This document shows, one piece after another, positions 1 to 6,580 of a stretch of 11,083 nucleotides of DNA. The notes beneath the pieces are model-generated. The model did no database searches. It saw nothing but the letters and a program-made list of their open reading frames with translations, and had not been told where the DNA came from. Within the stretch, counting starts at the first letter, position 1, and every line of letters begins with the position of its first letter. A program made the translations under genes and the position numbers. Source of the stretch: Acidobacteriaceae bacterium (GTDB taxonomy: Bacteria > Acidobacteriota > Terriglobia > Terriglobales > Acidobacteriaceae); contig JASHTU010000174.1 of NCBI GenBank assembly GCA_030040395.1, forward strand, positions 1-11,083, given 5' to 3'.

Positions 1-441
1 CAGAATGCATTGGCTGGGGTCGTAACGATAAAATGGGTTGGTCTCGTCGATCTCATACGGCTTGGGCTGGAACGGAATTCGCTGGTGCTCGATGGCCAAC
101 TCTTTCGTGGTGTTATGCACTTCGCAGTCGCCGTTGTTGTTGTCGCAGACGGTGCAATAGAGGAGGTGGTTGCTCAGAATCCGGTCGAACGCCTCGACCT
201 GTGCGGCAACAGCTCTGGAGGAATCGGTAGAAACCCGCATGCCTGCGGCGACGCGCGTGGCGCAGGCGCGCACCAGCCGGCCTTCGACCTCGACCATACA
301 GGCATCGCAGGTCTGAACCGGTCCAAGCTGGTCGTGATAGCAGAGGCGCGGCGTCTTTTTGCCCGCGCGCCCGATCACGTCGATCAGCAGTTCACCGTCT
401 TCCGCGCCGCAGCGCAGTTGGTCAATGAAAAGTTCAATCAC
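1..441 (-). CDS. fdhA: Formate dehydrogenase alpha subunit, N-terminal part (3' end outside window)
   Basis: This is the start of the molybdenum- or tungsten-containing catalytic subunit that oxidises formate to CO2 (or runs in reverse). The visible 147 residues carry the electron-entry domains. A 2Fe-2S ferredoxin-like domain covers roughly residues 1-78, with ligands Cys34, Cys45, Cys48 and Cys60. A His-Cys3 4Fe-4S motif follows (His92, Cys96, Cys99, Cys106), and then the start of a 4Fe-4S ferredoxin-like domain around YDPSQCI at 140-146. NuoG shares this N-terminal layout, but the DNNNGDCEVHN stretch and the neighbouring fdhD favour formate dehydrogenase. The start is GTG at 441, chosen because GAGGG (448-452 on the minus strand) lies six bases upstream; the frame stays open further upstream without a better start. 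It is the last gene of the leftward operon, 89 bp after the DUF7009-like gene. The Mo/W-bis-MGD domain, and whether the active site uses Cys or Sec, lie outside the window. Confidence 0.9.
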   Translation of the reverse strand, partial: MIELFIDQLRCGAEDGELLIDVIGRAGKKTPRLCYHDQLGPVQTCDACMVEVEGRLVRACATRVAAGMRVSTDSSRAVAAQVEAFDRILSNHLLYCTVCDNNNGDCEVHNTTKELAIEHQRIPFQPKPYEIDETNPFYRYDPSQCIL

Positions 442-447
442 GCCGCA

Positions 448-454
448 CCCTCTG
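448..454 (-). promoter_or_regulatory. Ribosome binding site deciding the GTG start of fdhA
   Basis: On the minus strand CAGAGGG sits six bases before GTG at 441. Because the frame remains open upstream, this purine-rich site is the main reason for choosing the GTG start. Confidence 0.55.
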
Positions 455-530
455 GGAAAGCCGGTCACTTTCGAATCGGCCCGAGGCCGGGGATTTGACG
501 GGCGAGACGGGATGCGTCTCAGCTATGAGA

Positions 531-926
531 TTACTCAATGGGGCAGTTGGTTGTCAGGTCGGGATTGGGGAATGCATCGGCGTTCTCGCCGCCGTTGCCG
601 TGCAGGCAGGCAAAGTCCTTTTCGACGATGATTTGAAGCGCCTGGTTCGCGCCGAAGTCAACCTGTGTATAGATGCCTACCTGATCTTGCTCTCGCCAGA
701 GACGCACCTGTTCCGGGGTAACCATGACGACGAGATCGCCGGGCGCATAGCGCACCGTTGTCGCTGTGCTTCCCGGCGCGGATAACTCGAGAGCGTAAGT
801 GAAGCCGGCCTGCGGCGCCGCGGCAAAGCGGACCGTCTCTTCGATGCGGCCTCCGGCCAGAAAACGCATGAATTCGGACCGCCCAATCCGCAGCCGCACC
901 GAGTTGCCCATCATCCGAATCTTCAT
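531..926 (-). CDS. DUF7009-like small protein coupled to fdhD
   Basis: This 131-residue protein has no signal peptide or membrane helix. It begins MKIRMMGNSVRLRI and ends with VEKDFACLHGN followed by an acidic DAFPNP-type tail. From memory, this matches a small uncharacterised family (DUF7009) often found next to fdhD or formate dehydrogenase genes; I could not confirm the family by search. Its function is unknown. Its ATG (924-926) overlaps the fdhD stop codon in an ATGA arrangement, and AGGAAGGA (936-943) lies nine bases upstream inside fdhD, so translational coupling is likely. Cys107 in the conserved-looking KDFACL segment and the TNCPIE C-terminus hold its only cysteines. A role in formate dehydrogenase maturation or cofactor handling is inferred from position only. 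Confidence 0.8.
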   Translation of the reverse strand: MKIRMMGNSVRLRIGRSEFMRFLAGGRIEETVRFAAAPQAGFTYALELSAPGSTATTVRYAPGDLVVMVTPEQVRLWREQDQVGIYTQVDFGANQALQIIVEKDFACLHGNGGENADAFPNPDLTTNCPIE

Positions 927-1879
927 GGTTCAAAATCCTTCCTGGCGGGCTTTTTCCTCTCAATGTGATCGGTCCCGTAATAGATGTTCATGTGGCCGTC
1001 GCGCAGAAACCCTACAAGAATCATGTCAAACTCCCGCGCCACCGTGACCGCCAAACTTGAAGGAGCCCCAATGGCGGCCACCATGGAAACGCCGCTCATC
1101 GCCGCTTTCTGCAAGAGCTCAAAGCTCGCCCGGCCGGAGAGCAGGAGCAAAGCGTCGCGGAGGGGCGTGCGATCGGCCAGAAACTCCGCGCCTACCAGTT
1201 TGTCGACGGCATTGTGGCGGCCGACGTCCTCGCGCATGGCGAGCAGTCTCCCGCCGGCGTCAAATAAGCCTGCTCCGTGCAGTCCACCCGTGCGGTCGAA
1301 GGCGCTCTGAGCTTGCCTCAATCGCGCTGGAAGGCTGTAAAGAACCTCGGCGTCGATCGAGAAAGTGTTCTTCGCGCGCGGGGGGCAAACGGCGCGCAAC
1401 GCCAGCAGCGATGCTTTTCCGCAGACGCCGCAACTGGAGGTCGTGTAGAAGTTCCGCTCCAGATTGGCGAGACTTACCGTAACTTCCGGCGCGAGTTCGA
1501 CCAGCACGACATTGGCGCGCGGCCGGTGAAACAGATCGCTCTCGCGCTCGTCTTCCAATCCAGCCGGCGCAGAGCCCTCCTTGACATAGACGATTCTCTC
1601 GATGTCTGCCGCGTCACGGATCACACCTTCGGTCATCAGAAATCCCGCGGCGAGCTCGTCATCATGGCCGGGCGTGCGCATGGTGACGGAGATCGACTTT
1701 GATGCGCGAGCGCTTGCCGGCCCGTACAGGATTCGGATCTCGAGCGGCTCCTCGACAGCGAGCGCTTCCCTGGCCGGCCGCGCATCGAGCCCCGTCCACT
1801 TGTCGACGGGGGTGTCGATCACCGAGCGACTTGTCTCATTCACATCGGTCTCATCTGCCGTAAGCGGGACCACATCCAT
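923..1879 (-). CDS. fdhD: FdhD, sulfurtransferase activating formate dehydrogenase
   Basis: In the family, FdhD carries sulfur from a cysteine desulfurase (IscS in E. coli) to the Mo-bis-MGD cofactor, which is essential for formate dehydrogenase activity. From the ATG at 1879 the protein has 318 residues. The hallmark SCGVCGK motif places the functional cysteines at 150 and 153 (equivalent to Cys121/Cys124 of E. coli). Other family blocks are VEEPLEIR (about 42-49), TGGLHGAGLF (197-206), REDVGRHNAVDK (216-227) and SGRASFELLQKAAMSG (248-263). The open frame extends twelve codons upstream to a TTG at 1915, which would overlap the preceding gene. I prefer the ATG, but neither start has a well-placed Shine-Dalgarno: AAAGGTGG at about 1903-1910 is too far from the ATG and lies downstream of the TTG. 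It sits between the ABM-fold gene (28-bp gap) and the overlapping DUF7009-like gene. Confidence 0.93.
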   Translation of the reverse strand: MDVVPLTADETDVNETSRSVIDTPVDKWTGLDARPAREALAVEEPLEIRILYGPASARASKSISVTMRTPGHDDELAAGFLMTEGVIRDAADIERIVYVKEGSAPAGLEDERESDLFHRPRANVVLVELAPEVTVSLANLERNFYTTSSCGVCGKASLLALRAVCPPRAKNTFSIDAEVLYSLPARLRQAQSAFDRTGGLHGAGLFDAGGRLLAMREDVGRHNAVDKLVGAEFLADRTPLRDALLLLSGRASFELLQKAAMSGVSMVAAIGAPSSLAVTVAREFDMILVGFLRDGHMNIYYGTDHIERKKPARKDFEP

Positions 1880-1907
1880 AAGCTGATTAGATGTGTAAAA
1901 GCCACCT

Positions 1908-2321
1908 TTACACAACGTCCGTCAGAATGACGAGATAATTCTTATCCGCGAGCGTTTCCTCGATCATAGGCCAATACTTGGCATGCACGTCTGAAGCGAC
2001 CCAGCGCTGCCGCAATTCCTCGCTCTGGTAAGTCAATTGGAATCGATAATTGATGCCGTGCGGCAATTGGGCGCCTTGTAAGACTTTCCGTATTTTGACG
2101 ATTTTCAGATCGATAAATCCTTCAAACTTCTCCGCCACTGGCTTGAACTGGTGATGATAGACATCGAGCATCTCCTGCTCCCGCGCTGGGGCGATCGCCA
2201 GGTCGCAGTAAAGCACGATCGGCTTCTCTCCGCCGCCGGTCGCGGCTGCGCTGCTTGAAGGCTTGGGATCGACCTTCGCGGCTTCTTCCGCGGCATTTTG
2301 CTCCCCTGGCTGATTATCCAT
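1908..2321 (-). CDS. Dimeric alpha/beta-barrel (ABM/Dabb-like) small protein
   Basis: This is a 137-residue protein. Residues 1-33 are a hydrophilic, Ala/Ser/Glu-rich, probably disordered tail. Residues 34-137 read as one ferredoxin-like beta-alpha-beta-beta-alpha-beta unit: strand IVLYCDLAI, helix AREQEMLDVYHHQFKPVAEKF, strands DLKIVKIRKV and YRFQLTYQ, helix SEELRQRWVASDVHAKYWPMIEE without its last turn, and end strand YLVILTDVV. This matches the dimeric alpha/beta-barrel superfamily (antibiotic-biosynthesis monooxygenase, stress-responsive Dabb). The superfamily includes oxygenases, isomerases and proteins of unknown role, so no reaction can be assigned. His113 and Tyr116 are plausible pocket residues. 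The ATG at 2321 is chosen over the upstream GTG (2384) because GAGGT (2327-2331) sits five bases before it. It is the first gene after the 2423-2453 promoter and is followed by fdhD after 28 bp. Confidence 0.8.
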   Translation of the reverse strand: MDNQPGEQNAAEEAAKVDPKPSSSAAATGGGEKPIVLYCDLAIAPAREQEMLDVYHHQFKPVAEKFEGFIDLKIVKIRKVLQGAQLPHGINYRFQLTYQSEELRQRWVASDVHAKYWPMIEETLADKNYLVILTDVV

Positions 2322-2326
2322 TTTCG

Positions 2327-2331
2327 ACCTC
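2327..2331 (-). promoter_or_regulatory. Ribosome binding site of the ABM-fold gene
   Basis: GAGGT on the minus strand, five bases before ATG at 2321. It decides the start against a GTG 21 codons further upstream in the same open frame. Confidence 0.6.
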
Positions 2332-2422
2332 GTGAGTGGGATTCGCCGGCGCGATGTTTCAGGGTTCCAAACCGGCCGTCGCACCGGACATCGTCGCGGC
2401 GGCTTGAGGGATGAACGGCGTA

Positions 2423-2453
2423 ATTATACGGAGCCGGCGAGCGAAGTTGTCAA
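2423..2453 (-). promoter_or_regulatory. Sigma70-type promoter for the leftward formate dehydrogenase operon
   Basis: On the minus strand an exact TTGACA (2453 to 2448) is followed after 19 bases by an exact TATAAT (2428 to 2423). Both hexamers are perfect consensus; the spacer is two bases longer than ideal. Transcription would start near 2416, giving a leader of about 95 nt before the ABM-fold gene. Nothing else on this strand in the gap competes with it. It lies between two divergent genes, so it could interfere with rightward transcription of the serine hydrolase gene. Confidence 0.6.
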
Positions 2454-2523
2454 GCGCATGGCGCGCGGGGCCGTTATGCTCAAATAGGCCATCGAAAGGC
2501 GATTCTTCAATGGGGGTTGGGCA

Positions 2524-3777
2524 ATGCGGATGCGACTTTGCTGTCACTTTCTGAGATCCACGACCGCTGCCGTCACGCTTCTGGCGAGCGTATTGGCGGC
2601 CTACGGTTCCGATGTGTTCACGCCGGAGAAGACCGACCCCGCCGCGGCCGGCATGGACGCGGCTCTGCTGGCGCGAATCCGCGCCAAGTTGAAAACCTAC
2701 GTCGACGCAGGCAGGGCAGCCGGTTTCGCCGCCATCGTGGTCCGGCACGGACACGTCGCCGGCCTGGAAGCCGTCGGTTACCAGAACCTCGAGGCGAAGA
2801 TTCCCATGCGTCCCGACACCATCTTCCGCATCGCGTCGATGACCAAGTCCTTTACCGCGGCCGGAATCATGATCCTCGTCGACGAAGGGAAAATCGGCCT
2901 TCTCGATCCGGTGGAGCAGTATCTGCCGGAATACAAGGGAATCAAGGTCAACCCGTGCGGGGATTCGCAGGCCAGCCAGGGCTGCGATCCGGTCAACGCC
3001 ACCCGGCCCATTACTGTTCTGGATCTGCTGACCCACACCTCGGGCCTGCCGCCGCAAGGCCCGCCGGGCGCGGAGCCTTTCCAATCGCTCGCGGAAAGAG
3101 TCGACGCCGGCTCACGCTCGATTTTGCTTGCGCAGCCGGGCACAAAGTGGATCTACAGCCAGATCGGCTACGCGATTCTCGGCCGCCTTATCGAAATTTG
3201 TTCAGGACAACCGTATACGGAGTTTCTCGCCAAGCGCCTCTTTGAACCCCTGGGCATGACCGACACAACTTTTTCCCTCCCCGCCGCCAAACAGAGCCGC
3301 CTGGCTGCGCTCTACACCCTGGATGCAAACGGCAAGCTGTCGCCTGCTGCGCGGACGCCCGATCCGAATCCGAGGGTTCCCTCGCCTGAAGGTGGAGCGA
3401 TGACCACCGTGACCGACATGGCGCGCTTCTACCAGATGCTGATGAACAAGGGAACTCTAGACGGAAAGAGAGTTCTTTCCATCGCCGCCGTGCAAGCCAT
3501 GACCACCAATTGGACAGGAGACCTGAAAGGCGTGGAGTTTTCCCCTGGCCTGGGAATGGGGCTGAGCTTCGGCGTGGTGAAAGATGCGGTGGGAACCTTC
3601 CGCTATCAGTCCATCGGCGCGTTTTCCAAGGGTGGCGCATTCCGCACCTATGGATGGGGCGATCCGGTGAAGGACATGTTCGGCATCATCATGTATCAGC
3701 GGACCAACGGCGGCGGCGACACCGCCCCGGAAACGAATGCGTTCACCGTGCTGGCCAACGCCGCGATTGAACGCTGA
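2524..3777 (+). CDS. Secreted serine hydrolase, class C beta-lactamase/PBP-like family
   Basis: This 417-residue protein has an N-terminal signal peptide: basic MRMR, a hydrophobic core at about 10-26, and likely cleavage near A26/G28. The mature part is a beta-lactamase-fold domain. Ser105-Met-Thr-Lys108 (FRIASMTKSF) is the SxxK nucleophile motif, and Tyr211-Ser-Gln213 is the YxN-like motif. LDLLTHTSGLP (166-176) and PGGAM-like EGGAMTTVTDMARF (289-302) are family signatures. The third motif is SKGGAF (368-373). Relatives act as esterases, D-aminopeptidases/carboxypeptidases or beta-lactamases; the substrate cannot be told from sequence. Cys145 and Cys154 could form a disulfide in the periplasm. 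The ATG follows GGGGG (about 2513-2517). The gene stands alone: upstream is the divergent formate locus, and downstream is a 226-bp gap before the CHAT cassette. Confidence 0.9.
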   Translation: MRMRLCCHFLRSTTAAVTLLASVLAAYGSDVFTPEKTDPAAAGMDAALLARIRAKLKTYVDAGRAAGFAAIVVRHGHVAGLEAVGYQNLEAKIPMRPDTIFRIASMTKSFTAAGIMILVDEGKIGLLDPVEQYLPEYKGIKVNPCGDSQASQGCDPVNATRPITVLDLLTHTSGLPPQGPPGAEPFQSLAERVDAGSRSILLAQPGTKWIYSQIGYAILGRLIEICSGQPYTEFLAKRLFEPLGMTDTTFSLPAAKQSRLAALYTLDANGKLSPAARTPDPNPRVPSPEGGAMTTVTDMARFYQMLMNKGTLDGKRVLSIAAVQAMTTNWTGDLKGVEFSPGLGMGLSFGVVKDAVGTFRYQSIGAFSKGGAFRTYGWGDPVKDMFGIIMYQRTNGGGDTAPETNAFTVLANAAIER

Positions 3778-4003
3778 GATCGAGGGCGTGCGCCAAATGC
3801 AAAAACCTGCTTAGTCGCGGCGAGCATCGCAAGGCGATGTCCTCTGCTTGGGAAGCACTTCAGGTTGGTCCCGATTTGCATGGAAAAAGCACCTCGATTT
3901 TTCCGCCGCACTCCAAAATTGGAGATAGACTTGTATCCACCGCAGCTTCCGCATTGGGGCCGGGGGGCTTAGTTGGGCGCTTCGCTTAGACCGGGGGACG
4001 CCG
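3778..4003. other. Intergenic region with three short inverted repeats
   Basis: This gap separates the serine hydrolase from the CHAT cassette. It contains CATCGC-AAG-GCGATG (3825-3839), an A/T-rich hairpin GGAAAAA with TTTTTCC (3882-3904, nine-base loop), and the 14-bp interrupted palindrome CTCCAAAATTGGAG (3911-3924). None is a GC-rich stem followed by a T-run, so I do not call a terminator. No clear sigma70 promoter is visible, although the cassette start makes one likely here. GGGGGA at 3993-3998 is the ribosome binding site of the CHAT gene. Confidence 0.5.
3911..3924. repeat. Interrupted palindrome upstream of the CHAT cassette, possible operator
   Basis: CTCCAA, two bases, TTGGAG: a perfect 6-bp inverted repeat 80 bp before the CHAT start codon. 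Size and position suit a dimeric regulator site, but no matching second copy was noticed in the window and chance occurrence is possible. Confidence 0.3.
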
Positions 4004-6580
4004 ATGAAATCTGGACCCGCGACCAGACGCCTATTTCACGTTGCGCTGTCCTGCGTGTTCGCTCTGTGCGCGGCGCCGCTGCAGGGCTACGCGCAGGCAA
4101 ACGCCGATCCCGCGCAACTTCAAAACAGCGGCATCGCCCGAATCGACCATTGGCTGAATAACGTCCGCACCACGGGCGATCCGGCGAGCACGCGCAACGA
4201 GTTGGCTGCGGCTCAGATTGAGTTACAAGCGAGTTACCTTCTTTTTTCGCAGCGTCAGGAACCGGCGCGCGCGGCGTGGAGCGCCATCAAGCTGGGCGAT
4301 ATTCAGCGCTATTTGAACCAATGGGCCCGGGCGGTTTCCGAGTACCAAGTAGCCCTCCAGCTTGCCGAACTCGCCAATCGCCCCGACTATCAGACCAAGG
4401 CCCTGTCCGAGCTGGCATTTTCCGAGATGAATGCGGGATCGATGGACGCGGCGGCCGATCATGTCGCCGAGGCGGTGCGCCTGGGAGCGAATTGCGGCAA
4501 CGACGCCTTCTACTTCGATGCGCTCGACACCGCCGCTGAACTGGAGACCAAGCGAGGCAACCTGACCGCCGCGGGCGACTACTTCAACCGCGCTCTGGCG
4601 ATAAAAGATCGGATTACCGATAAACAACAGTTGTACTTAGCCTACGCGAATGGAGGCGATATTTATTACCAGGATGCGCGCGGGTGTGACGCCCGGCAGG
4701 ACCCTGACGTTTGTAACCAGTTATTGCAACTTGCGCGCGATAACTACCGCAAAGCCAAGGCGATCGCCCAGGAGGCGGGATACGGCTATCTTGCCTCGGC
4801 GATGCAGAATTTTCTCGGAGATGCCGATACCCTGGCGGGGACTATCCAAAACGAGCAGAAGCATAATCAAACCCTGGCCGCGATGAGCATGTTCAACCCC
4901 ACGCAGCCCAAGGATGTTCTGGTCACCGAAGATTTTGCGCCGGGGGCTCTGAATGCGCAAACCGTAGCGGCGATGGAGAACCTCGTCAGGCAAATGCAGG
5001 ACTGGCTGGCGCGCATGCAACAACAGGGACTGACGGTGCGGAATCTGAATCCGGACGATGTGTGGATTCAAGGTTCGCTGGCGGAGATGAAAGGCGAATC
5101 CAATGCAGCCCTCCCGAAATATCGGCAGGCGGTCGAGCTGCTGGAGCAGGACCGGCGCAATCTTCGCGACCCGCAGGCTCGCAGCGCCTTCATGGAAGAT
5201 AAGATCGGATACTACTATTCGCCGGCGCTGATCCTGCTGGGGCAGAAACGCTATGCGGAAGCTTTTGCGCTTTTCGAAGAGTCGCGCTCACGCGCCATGG
5301 CGGACATGCTCGTCAGCCGTCCCCTGAACCTCGGCTCTACGAAGGAGCGGACGCTCTTTTCCGACCTGCAGTCGCAAAGAACAGCCATTGCCGCGCTGCA
5401 AGGCAAGCTCTTCAATTTGACTGGCGCTGCGGATCGAGACCAGAACGGCAAGCAGATTGCGGATCTGGAGGCGCAAATTGCGGGATTGCAGGAGAAATAC
5501 CGGCTGCTGGAGGCGAGAATCGCCCGCGAGGCGCCCAAGCTGAATGAGCTCACATCGTCGAAGCCGGTCACGCTCGATAGCGTGCAGCGCGCCGCCGCTC
5601 AAGGACGGTACGACGTTCTCTATTACGTGGTTACGGAGACGAACGTGATTCTTTGGCACATTGGCGGCGCCGATGTTGAGGTTAAGAAAATCTTTTTGCC
5701 GCATGCCGTGCTGGCCGCAAAGGCGGCCGCGCTGCATGACAGCCTGGTTGCCCCGAGGGACTCTCCGGACGCTGCATTTAACGACGATGTTTCGCGGCAA
5801 TTGTATCTCTATCTCGTCCAGCCGGTGGCGACATTTATTAAGAGCCGTCACCTTCTCATCATTCCCCAGGACGAGCTGACTTCGATACCGTTTCAGGCGC
5901 TCGAAAATCCGGTGGATGGCAAATATGTGGGAGAAAGCCTCGACATCTCTTACGCGCCGAGCGCGACGGTGCTGGCGACTCTTGAAACCAAGCCCAACCT
6001 GAAGAACGGCCGTCTGCTTGCCGTTGCCGATCCTGAGATTCACGACGCCAGCGAGGAAGTGAACGCGATTGGCGCACTCTACCCCGGCCGCTCCAAAGTG
6101 GCGGCCCAAGAACAGGCAAGCAAAGCCGACATTCAAACGTGGGTTGGCGGTTTCGACCTTATCCATCTCTCCGTGCACGGAAAATTCAACCCCAGTGACC
6201 CGCTTCTGTCTTATCTGCAATTCAAGCCGGGGCCTTCTGACGACGGCCGACTCACCGCCGCGGAGATGTTTGGCCTTCCCTTGCGGAACAATAGCCTGGT
6301 GGTTCTAAGCGCATGTGAAACCGGCAAGGCGCAGGCGACGCATTCCGGAGAACTGGTCGGAATGGTGCGATCGCTGTTGTATGCCGGGGCCGACACGCTG
6401 GTGCTCTCTTCCTGGGAAGTGAACGCCGAGTCCACCAAGTTATGGATGGAGACTTTTTACCGTGAAGGACAGACCAGAGAGCCCGCGGAAGCCGCCCGGC
6501 TGGCGCTGATTGCGGTCAAGTCAAACCCGGCGTTCCGTCACCCATTCTTCTGGGCGCCGTTTGCATTGACAGGAAAATGA
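4004..6580 (+). CDS. Secreted TPR protein with C-terminal CHAT peptidase domain
   Basis: This 858-residue protein has four parts. Residues 1-30 form a signal peptide (basic MKSGPATRR, hydrophobic core 11-24, likely cleavage after GYA30). Helical TPR-like repeats span about 85-260 and 350-430 (for example around 85-120, 125-160, 166-200 and 403-430). A coiled-coil stretch lies at about 450-515. A CHAT domain fills about 530-858. CHAT hallmarks are LIIPQDELTSIPFQAL (618-633), ISYAPSATVL (648-657), HLSVHG with catalytic-type His725, LVVLSACETG with catalytic-type Cys771, and the closing HPFFWAPFALTGK. CHAT domains are caspase/separase-like cysteine peptidases; the intact His/Cys pair argues for activity. 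TPRs probably bind a partner or substrate. Unlike the cytoplasmic TPR-CHAT proteins linked to CRISPR, this one appears to be exported. Its stop is immediately followed by the membrane-protein ATG. The start has GGGGGA five bases upstream. Confidence 0.93.
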   Translation: MKSGPATRRLFHVALSCVFALCAAPLQGYAQANADPAQLQNSGIARIDHWLNNVRTTGDPASTRNELAAAQIELQASYLLFSQRQEPARAAWSAIKLGDIQRYLNQWARAVSEYQVALQLAELANRPDYQTKALSELAFSEMNAGSMDAAADHVAEAVRLGANCGNDAFYFDALDTAAELETKRGNLTAAGDYFNRALAIKDRITDKQQLYLAYANGGDIYYQDARGCDARQDPDVCNQLLQLARDNYRKAKAIAQEAGYGYLASAMQNFLGDADTLAGTIQNEQKHNQTLAAMSMFNPTQPKDVLVTEDFAPGALNAQTVAAMENLVRQMQDWLARMQQQGLTVRNLNPDDVWIQGSLAEMKGESNAALPKYRQAVELLEQDRRNLRDPQARSAFMEDKIGYYYSPALILLGQKRYAEAFALFEESRSRAMADMLVSRPLNLGSTKERTLFSDLQSQRTAIAALQGKLFNLTGAADRDQNGKQIADLEAQIAGLQEKYRLLEARIAREAPKLNELTSSKPVTLDSVQRAAAQGRYDVLYYVVTETNVILWHIGGADVEVKKIFLPHAVLAAKAAALHDSLVAPRDSPDAAFNDDVSRQLYLYLVQPVATFIKSRHLLIIPQDELTSIPFQALENPVDGKYVGESLDISYAPSATVLATLETKPNLKNGRLLAVADPEIHDASEEVNAIGALYPGRSKVAAQEQASKADIQTWVGGFDLIHLSVHGKFNPSDPLLSYLQFKPGPSDDGRLTAAEMFGLPLRNNSLVVLSACETGKAQATHSGELVGMVRSLLYAGADTLVLSSWEVNAESTKLWMETFYREGQTREPAEAARLALIAVKSNPAFRHPFFWAPFALTGK

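Noticed and set aside
10..498. 162-codon open frame on the plus strand
   Set aside because: It is the exact complement of the fdhA reading frame, which shows the iron-sulfur cysteine patterns on the other strand.
2359..3084. 241-codon minus-strand frame spanning the divergent promoter region
   Set aside because: It is opposite the serine hydrolase gene and covers the consensus promoter; the translation shows no domain and no ribosome binding site was seen.
5288..6220. 310-codon open frame on the minus strand
   Set aside because: It lies entirely opposite the well-supported CHAT gene. Its translation is Arg-rich without any recognisable domain, as expected for an antisense shadow in GC-rich DNA.
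4004..6580. Type III-E CRISPR (Craspase-like) role for the TPR-CHAT gene
   Set aside because: There is no CRISPR array and no gRAMP/Cas7-like gene in the window, and the protein carries a signal peptide, which does not fit a cytoplasmic Cas partner.
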